Translations under genes and position numbers: made by a program | The notes under the pieces: generated by a model | Databases searched by the model: none | What the model was told of the DNA's origin: nothing | The model's input: only the letters and a program-made list of their open reading frames with translations | Assembly (NCBI RefSeq): GCF_000264905.1 | Contig: NW_006763145.1 | Span: 3,261-67,260, forward strand | Length of the DNA: 64,000 nucleotides | Reading direction: 5' to 3' | From: Stereum hirsutum FP-91666 SS1 | Lineage: Eukaryota; Basidiomycota; Agaricomycetes; Russulales; Stereaceae | In this document: positions 43,122 through 56,120 of the stretch, piece after piece | Layout of the letters: every line of letters begins with the position of its first letter | Position numbering within the stretch: the first letter of the stretch is position 1

Positions 43122-46100
43122 TTATGCTGCCGATGAGATGAACGTATTGGTGCTCGAGCTGGAGAAGATCGATGGTCGGCGTGGGTTGAGAGAGTTGACA
43201 GAGGACGCAGTTGATCTGGCGCTATTCGAAACATTCTTGCCAGTTACCCCCGAGGTATCGTTCCACGCGATCACGTCCTTGGGAGCCATGGAATTATGTT
43301 CATCTATGCCAGTGCACACGGCGATAGAGCGTCTACGTCCCAAAGCGGAAGGGACCTCCAGACCCTCAATGATCGTAGTTGTGATATCGACATGCGCCGA
43401 CGACGACGAATGGGACATAGACGAGGGAGACGTCGACCGCGACGTTAATTGTTGCGAGGAGGGCGACTCCAACGATGGCGCGGAGGTCGAGGAGGCAGCT
43501 GGAGCAGGCGCCATCCGTCTGAAAGTCGGCATTCGGAAACGGACACGGTGTCCTGCACGAGATTTTCCTGCAAGTTGTGCTTTTTCGAGGTCGACGGCGG
43601 GGGCCGTCGTACGATGAGCTGAGCGTTTCTTGTACCACTTCTTCAGCAGGTAGAAGGCATAGCGAGTTTCGCCGATGATCACGTCCTGGTAGAGATGCAC
43701 GATGGGAGGGAAACAGAGCAACGATATGCACCAGATTGCACGGATCTGGAAGATCGACGAAAGGAAGTACGCAAGGCCAACGGCCAGGGAGCTATACCAA
43801 AGGACCAAACTACGATGCGCGAGTCAGGTCGTGAGGGTGTATGGCTGGCGGGGTGTACTCACTGTCCTATGTGCGTCGTGCGTGAATAGAGGCTCTCAGG
43901 ACGCTGGAACTCGGTTTTTGAGCGTGCAGATGTACCCCATGTCGTGATTCCCACGGTCAAGCCTGCGAATATTTTCGACGGCAGAAGACCAAAGAAGTAC
44001 TGGAGGGTGGTGAGCGTGGAAAATGATACAGGATATGAACGAGCTTACCATGAACCCGTAGATGCTGAACAAAAAGTACGTCGGATCGCGCATACAGATA
44101 ACGCCGTAAGTGCTCTTGATGAGGGCGACGCCGAACATGGTCCCCAACCAGAGGAGGGGGTAGATCCAGTCTCTCGGGAGATAAACCAGCTTCAAGACGG
44201 TAGCAGACAGAATGACGGGATACATGAACTGCTTGGTCGTCTCGACGGTGAGCCAGAACTGGGCATACGCAAAACTCTTCGGGAACCAAAACGCCTCACG
44301 GAAGAAGCTCTTGGACCAGCGTGTCTGTTGTTTGACCCAGCGTACGAAACCAGCGGGCGTATCGCTCTCGCACTTGGCGAGATGCGAATAGCCGGTCCAA
44401 TGGCCGAGAGATAGGATGCGGTTGGTGAGATGGCGATCGTCGCCGAAGGTAGTCTCCTTGCCAAGGAATGATTGTAGAATCCACGGGCCCAGGACGCTAA
44501 TGAGGTCACTAGTCTTGTAAAGCCCAAGGGGGCCAGACAAACACCCGACGCAACGGAAACCGCTCTGGCAAGCTCGCTCGACACTGAGAAAAGAGAATTA
44601 GAACACCGTGAAACTGTCTGCGAAACGATAACTCACTTGAACGCGAACCAATACCGCAGTGACGACATGAGGGCCAAGAAAGAATCGTCTTTGTTCCAGA
44701 TACGGACATCTCCTGTGACGCCGGCCATTCTAACATCGCTCATGAGAAGGGCGAGGAGATGGGTGACCGCATCAGGATGGACGTATGTGTCGCTGTCCGT
44801 AGTAAGCATCGCATCCCTAGTACCGAGTGCATACGCGCCGACGACGAATGAGGTGAACATGGCGTGGCGTTTGTGTCCGTGCGGTTGCGAAAAGCAGATT
44901 CCTTTCCAGTTAGCCCATCCCCCTGCTGTTGCGGCCTCGTGAACGTACGCGAGGATGTGATTCCAAGCGACGACGTGAGCCTTCTCCTGCCCCTCGCGCG
45001 GTGCCTGGGTGAACCACATCTTGAAAAGCTCCCAGCGTGTGGGCGTACGGCACCCCATCTCCTTGATCGTCTCCCAATACTTCTCGGTGTACATGACGGA
45101 GAGGAGGACGGGAAGATGAACAATGAGGCGTTCGTCTTCGGGAAAGGCTTTGCCAAATGCAGTCGCCATATCCAAGTCGGGACCGTCGTTTCCGTCCACG
45201 ACACCGATGATGTGTTTGATGGGATAATCCTGAGCTTGAAGACTTTGTAGACACTGCGCGATAGCCGGTTAGTATATGCCGCAGGCACAACAGGAATGGC
45301 GTGGAGACGGACCTTGATCCAAGCCTCCTCGTCCTCTCTGTACCCGACCACCGCTATGGAGACCTGTCGCATGCTAGCCACCTGCTCTGTGGTATCCGCA
45401 CCGGTAGCCTTGAGCCTCTTCAGCGTTTCGACTCCTGCGACGACATCGGAAGTCTTCGATATTTTGTTCACCCGACGACGATTGATGGAAGCCACCGTTG
45501 CCTGAACGGCGAAATCTGAAGATCGACATCAATGAGATGATCCAAGATGGAAATGAATAGAGTACCCACCGATGCAAAGAAGAAGTCCATACATTCCGAA
45601 GGACCAGAAACCAATAGTGACGATCTTCAACTTGACTGCGTACCCAACGACCAAAGATATGACGACTGCCAAGGATACTGTGATCTTGAAGGTCGCTCGG
45701 AACTTGTGAATCACGGGAGTGGGGCGGTCTATGACATTAAACGGAGGTGCGTCGATCCACGGATGCGTAGTGGGACCGGTCCCTGTCGGGAGTGTGACCA
45801 TCGACGGATTCCGGACAGCGGTGGGGATCTGCGGGTCGACTTCTGTCCAGAGCGGTGGTACTTGTGGTACCTCGTCACCGTCCTCGTCGAAGACGACGTC
45901 GTCATCCAACGAATATAAGGAGTCGGAAGTACGGTCTTGGGAGTGCGCGGCAGCACTGAGATTCGAGCGGCTGCCGGATGGGTAAGAAGCTGTTCCAGAG
46001 ACGCTGTCGCCGCGAATTTTGTCCTCAGTAGAAGGGCCCCAGTCGTAAGGCTCCTCGATTGGCTCGAGCTCGGTTCGAACGGAGGTGGGAGCGATGTCTC

Positions 46101-46548
46101 TGCCCGCCGTCGAATGGCTATCCGACCCGCGGATGGACAACGTCGATACAGAGGTCTCTTGATGGCGGAGCGCGCCCCATAAAGATCCAGAGGTTTCCTT
46201 AAAACGCTTGGATTCTGCAGACAACGTAGGCTGCTGATCGAGACCATTGTGTGACCGTGAAGGTGATCGTGGGTCTCGCTACTCCGACGTGAGTAGAACA
46301 TTGGGAATACGTGGGTAACAATAACGTACTTGAGGAGGTTTATTCAACTTAAACAATGAACGTTTGAGATCGCGCGGCTCGAAGGCCTTCTCTCGTAGGA
46401 GCGAGCTGCCTTCGTTCGGTGTACCTGGGGTACCAGGGGTGACAGGAGTGCCCGGAACGGAGTTGTTTGGCGAATCGAAACGCGTTTGACTCTTCCACAT
46501 GGGCGACGTGAAATACGAGGGCTCCGGGACCTGCGGTGAGTCGGCCAT
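43122..46548 (-). CDS. GT2 membrane polysaccharide synthase (Cps1/hyaluronan-synthase-like)
   Basis: Translation starts MADSPQVPEPS at 46548, followed by a Ser/Thr/Pro-rich cytosolic region and a first membrane hairpin (ITVSLAVVISLVVGYAV, IVTIGFWSFGMYGLLLCIG). The GT2 catalytic domain shows every expected motif: VGYREDEEAW, GVVDGNDGPD, TTDSDTYVHPDA, LSGPLGLYKTSDL, TTFGDDRHLTNR and QQTRWSKSFFRE (Q-x2-RW). Four or more C-terminal membrane spans follow (MYPVILSATVLKLVYL, LLWLGTMFGVALI, YFLFSIYGFM, AYFLSSIFQIRAIW), then a long Ser-rich cytosolic tail. The layout matches class-I hyaluronan synthases and Cryptococcus Cps1, which polymerise UDP-sugars and extrude the chain through the plasma membrane. 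The polymer here cannot be assigned from sequence. All junctions tested keep frame; the gene looks functional. Confidence 0.85.
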
Positions 46549-48837
46549 GATTAAAGCAAAGAGGGTGAGGTGCGTATAAGGAAGAGCTAAAGTCGCAGAA
46601 GAGAAGACAAGATGATGAGAAAGTTGCGCTGGGGCGATGACAGGATGATGAGTATATACCATCATCGAATGTGGAACATCCACGACGGGTGTCACATCAG
46701 ATGTGCGGATGTGAGCTGGAGTAGTGTTCGAGGTTACATCCGCGTTTCGTTCCACGCCGATCACCTTCACGATCGGGTCCGCTGGCCTGCGATACTCGCT
46801 GTACCGGATCAGTCGATTCGGCGAGGCCAGCCATGACCATCCAGAGGTATAAAAGTAAGGCATCCTCTACCGCCGCCCCTCCTTTCCCGCGCGACAGAAA
46901 TGCGGAATCTGGGCAAAGCACGTAGTTCAATACCTTCGTCAGCCACTTGAATATCGTAAAGTTAAACATTAAGTACTCGCCTGCATGCCAAATGTGTATC
47001 ACGATCGGTCCAACTGATCGCTGAGCAATATATGATGGTATATGACCGAGAAATTAGTTGGAAGTCCTATCCACGGTTGGTGATTACAAGAAGGGAGGTC
47101 AAAGGTTTTCCAACACCTTCGTTTGAGTCTATAGGTCTAGGCTTCCGAGTCTCATCCAAGCACGAGATTGAACCATACGTATCGATCACGAAGAACACCC
47201 TTGAGTCTTCGTCATCGGGCAATCAAAGGGTTTAAGCAATGTCTGCTAATACAATGAGGCCAATTATCGACCGACAATGTGGCCGTTGAAGAGCTCAGGA
47301 CCGTCGAGGACCGTTCTCCGTGGAGATGCACTGTGCTCCTACGAATGGCATGTCAGACGAAGCCGTCAGTTTCGCTGCTGCGTCGCTTTTCTGAGAGTTA
47401 CGAAGCACGGCGAGGACGTCATGAAATACGAGCGACGAGGATCTCACTAAAAGATAGTATGTGTGTATTGGACGAAATCGACTGCAACGTTTCATTTCGC
47501 GCCGAAGTCATTTCAGGACGCTGTGATATCCCCTGAGGGATGGGCTACATCTGTGGAATAGGCACTTCAGTGCGTTCAGCTGGTCGAAATGCCCTGGAAG
47601 TGCACCCTCCCAAAGACCGGAATCGCAACACGACAAGAGCCGTGCTCGAAGAAGAGATCACATGTAACCCGGATATCACGCACCTTGTCCAGCAATGTCC
47701 CCCACTTCTCGAGCGCAGCGGCTATAACTATTGCAATAAATGCACATAACACAAAAACAGAAAACGCGTCGACTAGCAGGGGCTCAATTTGGACTCGGGC
47801 AGAGAATTTTCGGCCATCATGATTGACGCTGTCTTCATGGAGGAAGATCAAAGCAGACTCGCCAGCCACTTCGCTGAGTCCTTCCTGTATTATGTGAGTC
47901 GCAATGGCAAATCCGCCGTCTTTACATGCCGATACCATCATTATCCGAGCGGGCAGAACAAGGTCAGAGAAAGATGAGAGGAGCACCAGAGAATGGCAGG
48001 AGGGAACCCGTCAAATAGGTTCGAGTAGGGAGAACTACTAGGTCCATATCCACCGCTCGAGGTTATCGAACTGTATACCGAGATTATAGGAGACTCTGCG
48101 ACGATGGAGGGCAGGCACAATTGCTGGAAGACAGTTCGCGGTCGGGGAAATGTTGGGAGAAAATCCTCGAACACGATCGGAGAAAACCGGAGAAAACCGG
48201 AACGCTCGGCGAGGTCCGAGAGTGGCGTAAAAAACTGTGGCGGCAAGCAGTAAGTACCACGATACCAGCCTGTACCAGCCAGTACGACTCTGCGAGCAAC
48301 GAGATCTGAAGCTCAACTCCACGTTGTTATGATTGTTCAACGTTCAACTCCCACATTGTCAAATGTTCATTAGCTTTCCCTTCGCCGTATCAACCGATCA
48401 ATATTTAGCTATCGAAGCCATCGTGGGGTGAGACGGCACGGCGACATTCGCATACTTGGAGAGGGCTGGCAAGAGACAGTGCTGGCGGCGAGGAAATAGT
48501 CCATGCAAATTGCTATGCTGAGGTATGTAAAGTACGTGGAGAGAAAAAGGCAGAAAGGATACGGAAGGATGGTACAACCCATAACAACACGACCAGTGAC
48601 AACGATGCACGGACGAGAATCCCAGCGAAAGGAGAAAGTAATGTATAAACGAGGGGTGTGCGAATGGCCAAACGAACGTATAACAAGGATCTCGTGAACA
48701 TATGGAAGGCCTTATCGTGTCGTATCCAGTGTCCCACCGCCACAAAAGAGCCGTCTGCTCACCTCTCGTAACCATCTGTCTGATACGCCAACGTCTCGCC
48801 GTCCATCTATCCAGCGTAATGCATCTGAAATGTCTGC
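46549..48837. other. intergenic with one unassigned hydrophobic frame
   Basis: The GT2 promoter occupies the first part. At 47576-47986 (minus) a frame contains a hydrophobic span (FSVFVLCAFIAIVIAAALEKW) followed by a GTGCGT donor, which may be one exon of an unrecognised membrane protein. Another exon-like frame lies at 47295-47495. I cannot connect them into a gene. Confidence 0.35.
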
Positions 48838-49599
48838 TCACAACACCGCCCAAGCCCCGCCCATCATGCTCACCACCGCCAAGCCCACCATCCCCACCAC
48901 GCCCGTCCCTATGACATAAGTACCCAGCGCACTACTCGCACTGGCCGGGAATGTCGTCGCAAACACTGCCGTGGGATTCGGGCCACCGCTAACGCTGACA
49001 GTCGGTTTGGATGAGTCGAGTTTGGGGGTAGAAGCATTTGTGGCGGAATCTACGATGGAAAAGGCGTAAGAGTTGCCGTAAAGGACTCCGTGCGTTGAGT
49101 TTATGAAGAGGAGATAGTAGTCGTCTGCGGCTGGAAGGCCCGTTATGTCGAGATTGAAAGAGCCTAGAAGTGCAGGGACTAGTGGATCGAACGGATAGAG
49201 CGGGAGAGTGGAGTCGTGTGAATGGCGGTGGGTGGTGACGAAGGAGAAGTGTGGAACACAAAAAGTGAGTAAGTGGAAAGAGCAGAGAGAAAGTGAGCGC
49301 GACGCACCAGCGCTGGCAACATAGATGATCCCATCTGTGCTCATACGGGAAAGCTCGATGTCAAAGGCGTCGACGTCGTCTTGGAGGCCCTTCGTCCATG
49401 ATACGCCCCAAGTCTGGCCGTTTATCCATTCATCGCCCTTTGCCGGCGAATTGACGACAAAGTCTGCGGAGATTTCCAAGCCACTACATCAGCAAGACTG
49501 CGCTACAGCTTGTAGAGAAGGATGGGAAAGTAATGACATACAAGCATGGACGAGCGGGAGGAGGAGGTAAGGTAAGATGAATCGAAGTGAGGGGAACAT
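48838..49599 (-). CDS. Kre9/KNH-like Ser-Thr-rich GPI-anchored protein
   Basis: Exon 1 (from 49599) encodes a signal peptide (MFPSLRFILPYLLLPLVHA). The mature part carries the Kre9/KNH fold (PF10342): VVNSPAKGDEWINGQTWGVSWTKG ... DAFDIELSR, then after an intron GSFNLDITGLPAADDYYLLFINS...GNSYAFSI. A Ser/Thr/Pro linker and a hydrophobic C-terminus (TYVIGTGVVGMVGLAVVSMMGGAWAVL) follow, as expected for GPI attachment. Such proteins sit on the plasma membrane or wall and are linked to beta-1,6-glucan assembly in yeast. The first intron's phase does not join as I read it (donor after GCTT, acceptor near 49484), so exon 1 needs checking. The rest is well supported. Confidence 0.75.
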
Positions 49600-49887
49600 T
49601 ATTGATATGACTTTCGAGAATGATTATATTTGTCGACAGGGTTTGCCTCTGGGCAGCAGTGAATGAGCAAGATATAACCGGCGTGAACAAGAACGAAGAT
49701 AGAAAAGGAGGAGAGCAACGATGGTGCCGACATCTGCTTGACGGCGATGCCCCGCCGAACGGCATGAGTCACGTGGGTCATCAGAATCCGGCCACAGTCT
49801 ACGCCTTGGCAGTTTTTTGAGAAATGTCGCCACACCAAACCACCATATTAATAAGTGCATCGTCCACAACGTGCTAGCTACTCAGAT

Positions 49888-49895
49888 GGTCTTAC
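49888..49895 (+). repeat. 8-bp target-site duplication, left
   Basis: GGTCTTAC, repeated exactly at 50544-50551 on the other side of the TIR element. Confidence 0.8.
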
Positions 49896-50543
49896 TAGGG
49901 TGGCGGACCAAACCTCCCTGACGGTTAGGTACCAGGTAACTTACCATGCCGGGTCAGAGAGGGCGGTAACTTACCAGGTAAGGTACTCGGAAAGTCACCT
50001 CACGTGCAGCAAAATATGATTTTATGCCCAAATTTTCTCGCGCACAGCGCGATGTCCCCTGCATGGTTGTGTGGCGCCACAGTACTAGTGGACTTTGCCT
50101 GGGAGTGCCTACCCTTTGTGTTGTGCTCATTTTTGTTGTAAGACGGAGCTGTAAATGCTTGGAATTACTAAAACTACCCACACAACATGGACAATACCTG
50201 CATGGCTAGCATTTGATAAATATTGTCATGATATTCTGACCAAGTGCCGGCAGAGCTCGGCAATGTCCATAATATCTGCCACCAATCCTCCTAAAAAGGT
50301 GAATTCGCTTCAAACTGCGGTAGAACACAATATACGTTGTGCTATCTTCCTGGGCCCACAAATTACTTTGACAGAAATTTATTTGACAAGCCTTGGTGAG
50401 GTGGTGACCTTGTGGCAACACGTGACCTTTGGGTACCTAACCTACCCTCCTCAGAGGGGTCAGTAAGTTACTGGTTCCAAACCGGTAACTAACCCGGTAC
50501 AAAACGTTTTGGGTACCAAACCTAGGTTCGGTCCGCCACCCTA
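49896..50543. mobile_element. 648-bp non-autonomous hAT-like element
   Basis: The termini TAGGGTGGCGGACCAAACCT and AGGTTCGGTCCGCCACCCTA form inverted repeats with one mismatch. They are flanked by the exact 8-bp duplication GGTCTTAC, the length typical of the hAT superfamily. Subterminal GGTACC/GTTACC-type repeats (49925-49985 and 50430-50520) are present. Internal frames are short, so it needs a transposase from elsewhere. Confidence 0.85.
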
Positions 50544-50551
50544 GGTCTTAC
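50544..50551 (+). repeat. 8-bp target-site duplication, right
   Basis: Exact copy of GGTCTTAC found at 49888-49895. Confidence 0.8.
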
Positions 50552-53500
50552 ACAAAAACCCCTGAAAAAGGCCTGTTTTGCAGAAGGGTAAGGGTGAATG
50601 CCCCTTGGAGAGTTGCTGAGCGTCCTGGGCGGTGCAATCTCTGCTGGTGCCCATGTTCTTTGTTCTCGGCAGCTCAGGCTCTCGTTCCTTTTCGCCACTT
50701 GCTCTCGCCTTTGATATCTCTTCCACGAGAAGGAGTATCCACAACTTTAAATCCACACGCCTACCATCGCTGAGGCAGTTGCAGAACCTCAAGGGCCCCA
50801 GCATTCCTTGGAATCGCGTGAACGGAGCGGAGTTGCCACTTTCCCTCAAACGGCTACCCAGGAAGCTCGTATAGGACCCCATACCAGCGAAATAGCGCCA
50901 AAGTAAGAGCTTTAACTTTCCCTCACGATCCTATCTAGACACTCTCATATCTACCGCATTATCCTGCAGCTTGCAGGACTGCCTAAGCGCCCATGTCCGA
51001 CTTCACGAAATGGACCATTGTCATAAGTCTTTTTGATACCTCTCTGGCGATACGGAGTGCAAGACTCGCCGCCTGCATTTTTTACCTCTTGCTATTTCTC
51101 CGAGTGGCTACATCCGGGTCATGGCAATAACCATTCGTCCGTCACAAACTCTCAGCTTTCATTTGATGCCTCTGGTACCTTGGTTTCCTTCAGCGGCATA
51201 AGCTCATCCTCACCTCCTTGCAGCACCCCAGGCTAAGGTCTGAGGCGATCCTTACTCGAAAAGATTAGACGCCCACCATACATTCTCCGCGCCGCACTGC
51301 TGGACACCTCGCATTCTTTTCTATCGCATAACCTTCAAACTCCTTTTTTTTTACCTCCATCTCGAACGACTCCGCCCACCATTCTCTCCGAGCGCTCCGT
51401 GGGCCGATGCTCTCGGGACTCTGTTTCTTCATTGGTCGCACCCTCAAAAGTCTTGTCTTTCCGGCTTTCTCTACCCACCTATATGATCTCTCCCAGGCCA
51501 CTCGCCTCCCGTTCTGCCTTCAAAGCATTGTCGACACTTTGTAAGTCTCAAGTCGTGATTATTCAGCAGCTGTCTAGCAGTCCTATGTCGAATTCGTGAA
51601 TAGAGCAAGCGCGGATTCGGACACTGCTCCTGCATGCGTTACTTTCGGTCTCGCTGAAGGTCCTCCCTTCCCTCTCGCTCGTTGCCTTCGCTGGATGTGT
51701 TCAAAGGCGCGTTACAATGTGTGGAACGAAATGTGTCTCCAGTCAAGTTGACACTGACATATACTTGGTGTACCGCAAACACACATTCCTCTGTATGTCC
51801 AACTGTATTTCCTGCTACCCCTGGTGAGCTCGCGAGAACAGTTCGTACCTCTGGTCTTTCCGACCCGGCCCCCACAATGCTAACTGGCTCGCAGGTTCGA
51901 GCCGGAGGAGTCGTCCCTTTAGTTCTTCGATCTTCATCAATGTACATCCTTCTACATCCAAGCTCGTAGTACAGCCTGACTTATGGACTGCTCTGTCGTC
52001 AGTTGTCCCTGGCCGGTCTTTTCATTACTGGAAGATGCCGCATTTCCAAAGAGTATATGTCGTGAATCGAGATCGCTTTGACATGTATTATTCGATCACC
52101 CGGCGGAGCTGCCTCTATTTCATGCTTTGAAGTTGTAACTTTAAGCTATTCGAGTATTTTGCCTACTAGGACCTTGCCAATTGATTATAACGTCCTAACT
52201 ATGACAATCGCTCATTGCGACATCAACAGCACCGTATACGAGTATATCGGAGGAATGGCGACCTTTATGCGTCAAGATCTCGAACTGTCCGGTAGAAAAG
52301 CTTGCAGCAAAGCGAAAGTCCATACGATTCAAATCCGGGCGCTTGTTTTGCGGAGATGGAAGGCGGGGTGGCGGCACTATCGGTGATCCCAAAAAAGGAG
52401 AAGTGCAAGCCGCGGCACGGCATCACGCACGTCACCGGGGTGCACCCCGACTTTCGATTTCATGACCTTCGCCGTCGTCCGCTTGAAGTTCACCCCACCT
52501 GCAGTTTGTCTTGATCAACGTCAACTCTGGTTTTGACACTATTATCTGTCTACGGATGGATATAGAGTTCTTCCACGGCTTCATAACCCACGCAAATTAT
52601 AACTAGGAAAATGATGAGGCATGGTACGGAGGCGATATGGACCATCTAGGTAAGGCTGGTTTTCACGTTAGGCCTTGCATATGGGTCGCATGCTTCGTTC
52701 TCTCGGGGCGCGTGGGCGTGGAGGATTCTCGACCAGATGGAGCCAGGAAAAAAGTTCTGAGTGAGTCGTATACGCCATCCCCCGCGATCACTTTTTCTCG
52801 AAAATTTCACACTTTATCGACAGCTATCGGCGCATCCTTTTCATAGTTCGTGCGTTCCGAGGTCCAACCAATTTTAGAAATCATACCCTACTTTGATCTG
52901 GTTTTTGTTCTAGCTCTTGCAAAAGCGACGAGCTAGAGCCAAAAGAGGTAATGGACGGGGAGCGACGGCGACGCGTTATGGTGCTGCGTTTCCACAGGTC
53001 TCCACATTGAAATTTGAACCTCATGGCATCCAGTGGCGGGACATGATCGTTCTTCGTCGCACTCGATAGCTTGAAACGCTGTCTGAGATGTCATTCCATT
53101 CGTTCTCGCTGCGATCGCTATCGCATCGAGAACCTGACGACAAAGCCATGGTGTCACAAGGGCAGCACCAGTCATCTCTGCATTTGCTGCCACTCCAGGG
53201 CTTTCGAGGGCTCTGCGTTGGTTACCGAATGGATTGTTTGGGTATGGATATGCCAGGCTAGACCAAGAAGCAGGGAAGGATGGGGGATTGTCTGTTTGCT
53301 TATATGTTTTCTCAGGTCGGCAAGGTCGCGTGGGACGACAGCGGTAGCCCATTCGCGACCGCCTTCACCTCTCCATCGTGTTCGAAATTCCTGCCTTATA
53401 TATCTCCCGGCCACGGTTACCCTAGTTTTTCGGGTCTCTTTCGCTTTTGTCCGTGCCCGACAGCAGCCTATTGTACTTTTGCGACGCCCGATCCACACAC

Positions 53501-53657
53501 CTTTCGCGTTCCACCATCATTCCCCCCTCCCGTTCATTCCTGCCCCCCCGCCTTTCCCCACCGCCGGCACCAAGCTCTTTGTACATTGAAGCTTCTGGAG
53601 TGCTCACATTGAGGCTTGAGTTCGAACGCACAAGGCTTGCAAGATAGAGCTCTCAAC
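50552..53657. other. gene-poor stretch
   Basis: About 3.1 kb without a gene I can support. Short plus-strand frames (for example near 50632-50874 and 51682-51969) have no recognised relatives. The last part is the promoter of the membrane protein at 53658, with TTATATAT at about 53397. Confidence 0.4.
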
Positions 53658-56120
53658 ATGGGTATCCCACTAGACAAAGCGGAACTGCTCGCCATCTTTC
53701 TGGAGACGTTTTTCTTCGGTGTGTGTCGTGACGTCCTCTTCCTTCTTTACTCTTTATTACCCCTTCTCGATCGCGGTCTCCTTTTCGAACCTTAGGACCC
53801 GTCAGCCCATGGTTGTTGAAGTCTTGGTTTTCCGTGGTTGAACTAGTTTCAATGATGTCATCCTAATTCGAGCCATCGCTCACACGGTTCTACTATGCAG
53901 GAATATTCGCCGTCCTCTACTTCGCGACCGTTCTTGTCCTCTTACAGCGTGGACCATCAGGACGAAGACAACAGCTCATTCTTATCCCGGTGTCGACGTT
54001 CATGATATTCATTGCGACAGCTGTACGTCCTCAGCCCTTTCTGTGTCTCGTGATACCCTTCCTCCCTACCTCTTCCATCCCCAATCTAGTTTCGGCCTCC
54101 GTTTTACTGTACACTGAGGCTGACTAGTATTTCGCCATCAACCGCATACGCTACGAAACCAGCACCTAGTAATCGACTTTGTTCGCCTCATGGGCGCCTT
54201 TGCCGACTATGCCGAGAAGGAAGCTGGTGGTGCGCTGCAATACTACGCAGATATCTCACATCCGTTGCATGTCGTCAAGACGGCGGTGTATGTCGTGCAG
54301 ACGACTTTGGGCGACAGTGTCGTGGTACGTTCCCTCTTCTTCTCTTCCACTTTCTTTCGTTCTTGTTGCTGGTTTCCTCCGATCCATGATGGACGAAGAT
54401 GAAGGGAGGATCGGGGAAGTGATGGATATCTTCGACTGGCCAGAGGGATGTCGGTTTTGTTCTCTGGATGAATGACAGGCACCATATATATGATTTCTTC
54501 TGTGCTTCTTTGTGCTACTGTGGAACGGTTGATTGACACTTGCTGGCCTCGTTAGGGTTGGAGATGTTACGTCGTGTACCAGAAGAACATATGGATTGCT
54601 GTTCCAATCATATTGCTCATTTTGGCGAACTTAGGTACGCACTTCCACATTTCCTCAGTCATAACGATCGAATTCCCCTCGCATCTCTTCCCGTCATGCC
54701 CTTTCCGTGCCTGCACGTCTCTGTACAACAAGTTCGATCCGAACTCGTATATCGTCTCTTATTTCTCATTGTACATCACTTCAGGGGCGACAACTAATCA
54801 CGTGCATTTCGCCCTTTCTGCTTGATCCGTGAACAGGTACTGGTATCTATGTTGTGCACTCCTTCAGCATCGCAGGGGACGGTTCAAATGTATTCGACAC
54901 TGCCCGAGGCGGGATCACAACATTCTTCACGCTGACTATGGCTACAAACGTTCTCTGCACACGTATGTCCTCCACCTCCTATTTTCTGCCCCTTTCCCCG
55001 CGCCCCCGTCCCTTAACCTCCTTTCATCATGCCAATCATCCCATTCTCTACACATGCTTCACCATTCCTCGTTTTGTCATCCTACGCCCGCGGGGACTGA
55101 ACCGTCAATTGACTGACCTCTGCGTTCATCACTCTCAGTCGCTATAGTCTACAGAATCTTCTTCCGCAGGCGAATGCCCTCTGGCACCCAAATCTTCTCT
55201 CAATCACTCGTCCCTGTTCTCGTTGGGATCGTCGAGTCTGGCGCCTTGTACGCATCGGGTGTGCTGGTGCTCCTGATCACGTATTTGGCAAACAGCAACG
55301 CCCAGTATCCGGCCTTGGATATTTGTACGCCTTTGGTGGTGAGTTTCTTTTGTGTCCAGAACGTCGTGGTTTGCTTTATTTCGTGATCGAGACACGCCAC
55401 GCGTCGGCTTGGCAAAGGACATGGAGTGCATCTCGGTCCGAAACGGATCGAGTCGGTGTTGTAGTACGCTTTAGAAGTACGCTCACTCAGGGGTTCGCGG
55501 AGGTCTTACTTTCCGAAACTGACGCCTTCTACGGTAGTCGAGGACCACCTATCTTACCCCGAGTTTTTGTCACAGTGCAGAAGTCTGCTCGACCATCGCG
55601 TGCTCCAGCCTCTCTTCCTCCACACACCTACCAATTCATCTGCTTTTATCTCTACAATAGCCACGTCAAACATGTGCATCAGCTGACATCGTTCCTCTCA
55701 CAGGGGATCGTTTTCTGTCTTATCATCCTTCAAATACGGTTCCACCTCGGCTGGTCCTCAATCCACCACAACGACCCAACCAATCAAAACACCAATTCCC
55801 TCTCCTTCTCGCACCATCTTTCCGCAAATCCCGGTGCTGTCTCTTCACGTCGCGGAGGAAGAGGAGGAGGAGGACGGGGAGGACGAAGCGGTCTGGGCAC
55901 GGAGACGTTGGACGGGGGAGCGACGAGTATTCCAATGCACATCAGGATCACGCAGGAGAGGGATGTCGAGGTCGCGTATCCGGATGTGCAAGGAGCGGCC
56001 AGAGTAAGGAGACTCGGAGGAGGTGGGGACGGGGTGACCGGAGCGGGCGAGGGGAATGCAGTGGAGGAGCAGTATGAAGTTGGCAGCGAAGATGATTTGG
56101 AGAAGAAGGTGAGTATCTAA
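53658..56120 (+). CDS. seven-helix membrane protein, Agaricomycete-specific
   Basis: The start MGIPLDKAELLAIFLETFFFG is chosen because it directly precedes the first span; seven or more short exons follow. Hydrophobic segments in order: AIFLETFFF/IFAVLYFATVLVLL, LILIPVSTFMIFIATA, VVYQKNIWIAVPIILLILANLG, GGITTFFTLTMATNVLC, LVPVLVGIVESGALYASGVLVLLITYL and GIVFCLIILQIRF. Between spans two and three lies a loop with 'LVIDFVRLMGAFADYAEKEAGG'. The C-terminal tail is cytosolic-like, rich in Gly/Arg and acidic residues. The topology and the WRCYVVY motif match a large family of mushroom membrane proteins with no assigned function. A receptor-like role is only a guess. Splicing leaves an open frame to 56120. 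Confidence 0.6.

Noticed and set aside
50541..50882. 113-aa minus-strand frame right of the hAT-like element
   Set aside because: It overlaps an equally plausible opposite-strand frame, and no domain or splice support was found.
53071..53589. 172-aa plus-strand frame before the seven-helix gene
   Set aside because: Composition looks like promoter and pyrimidine-rich sequence, it overlaps other equally long frames, and it has no family match.
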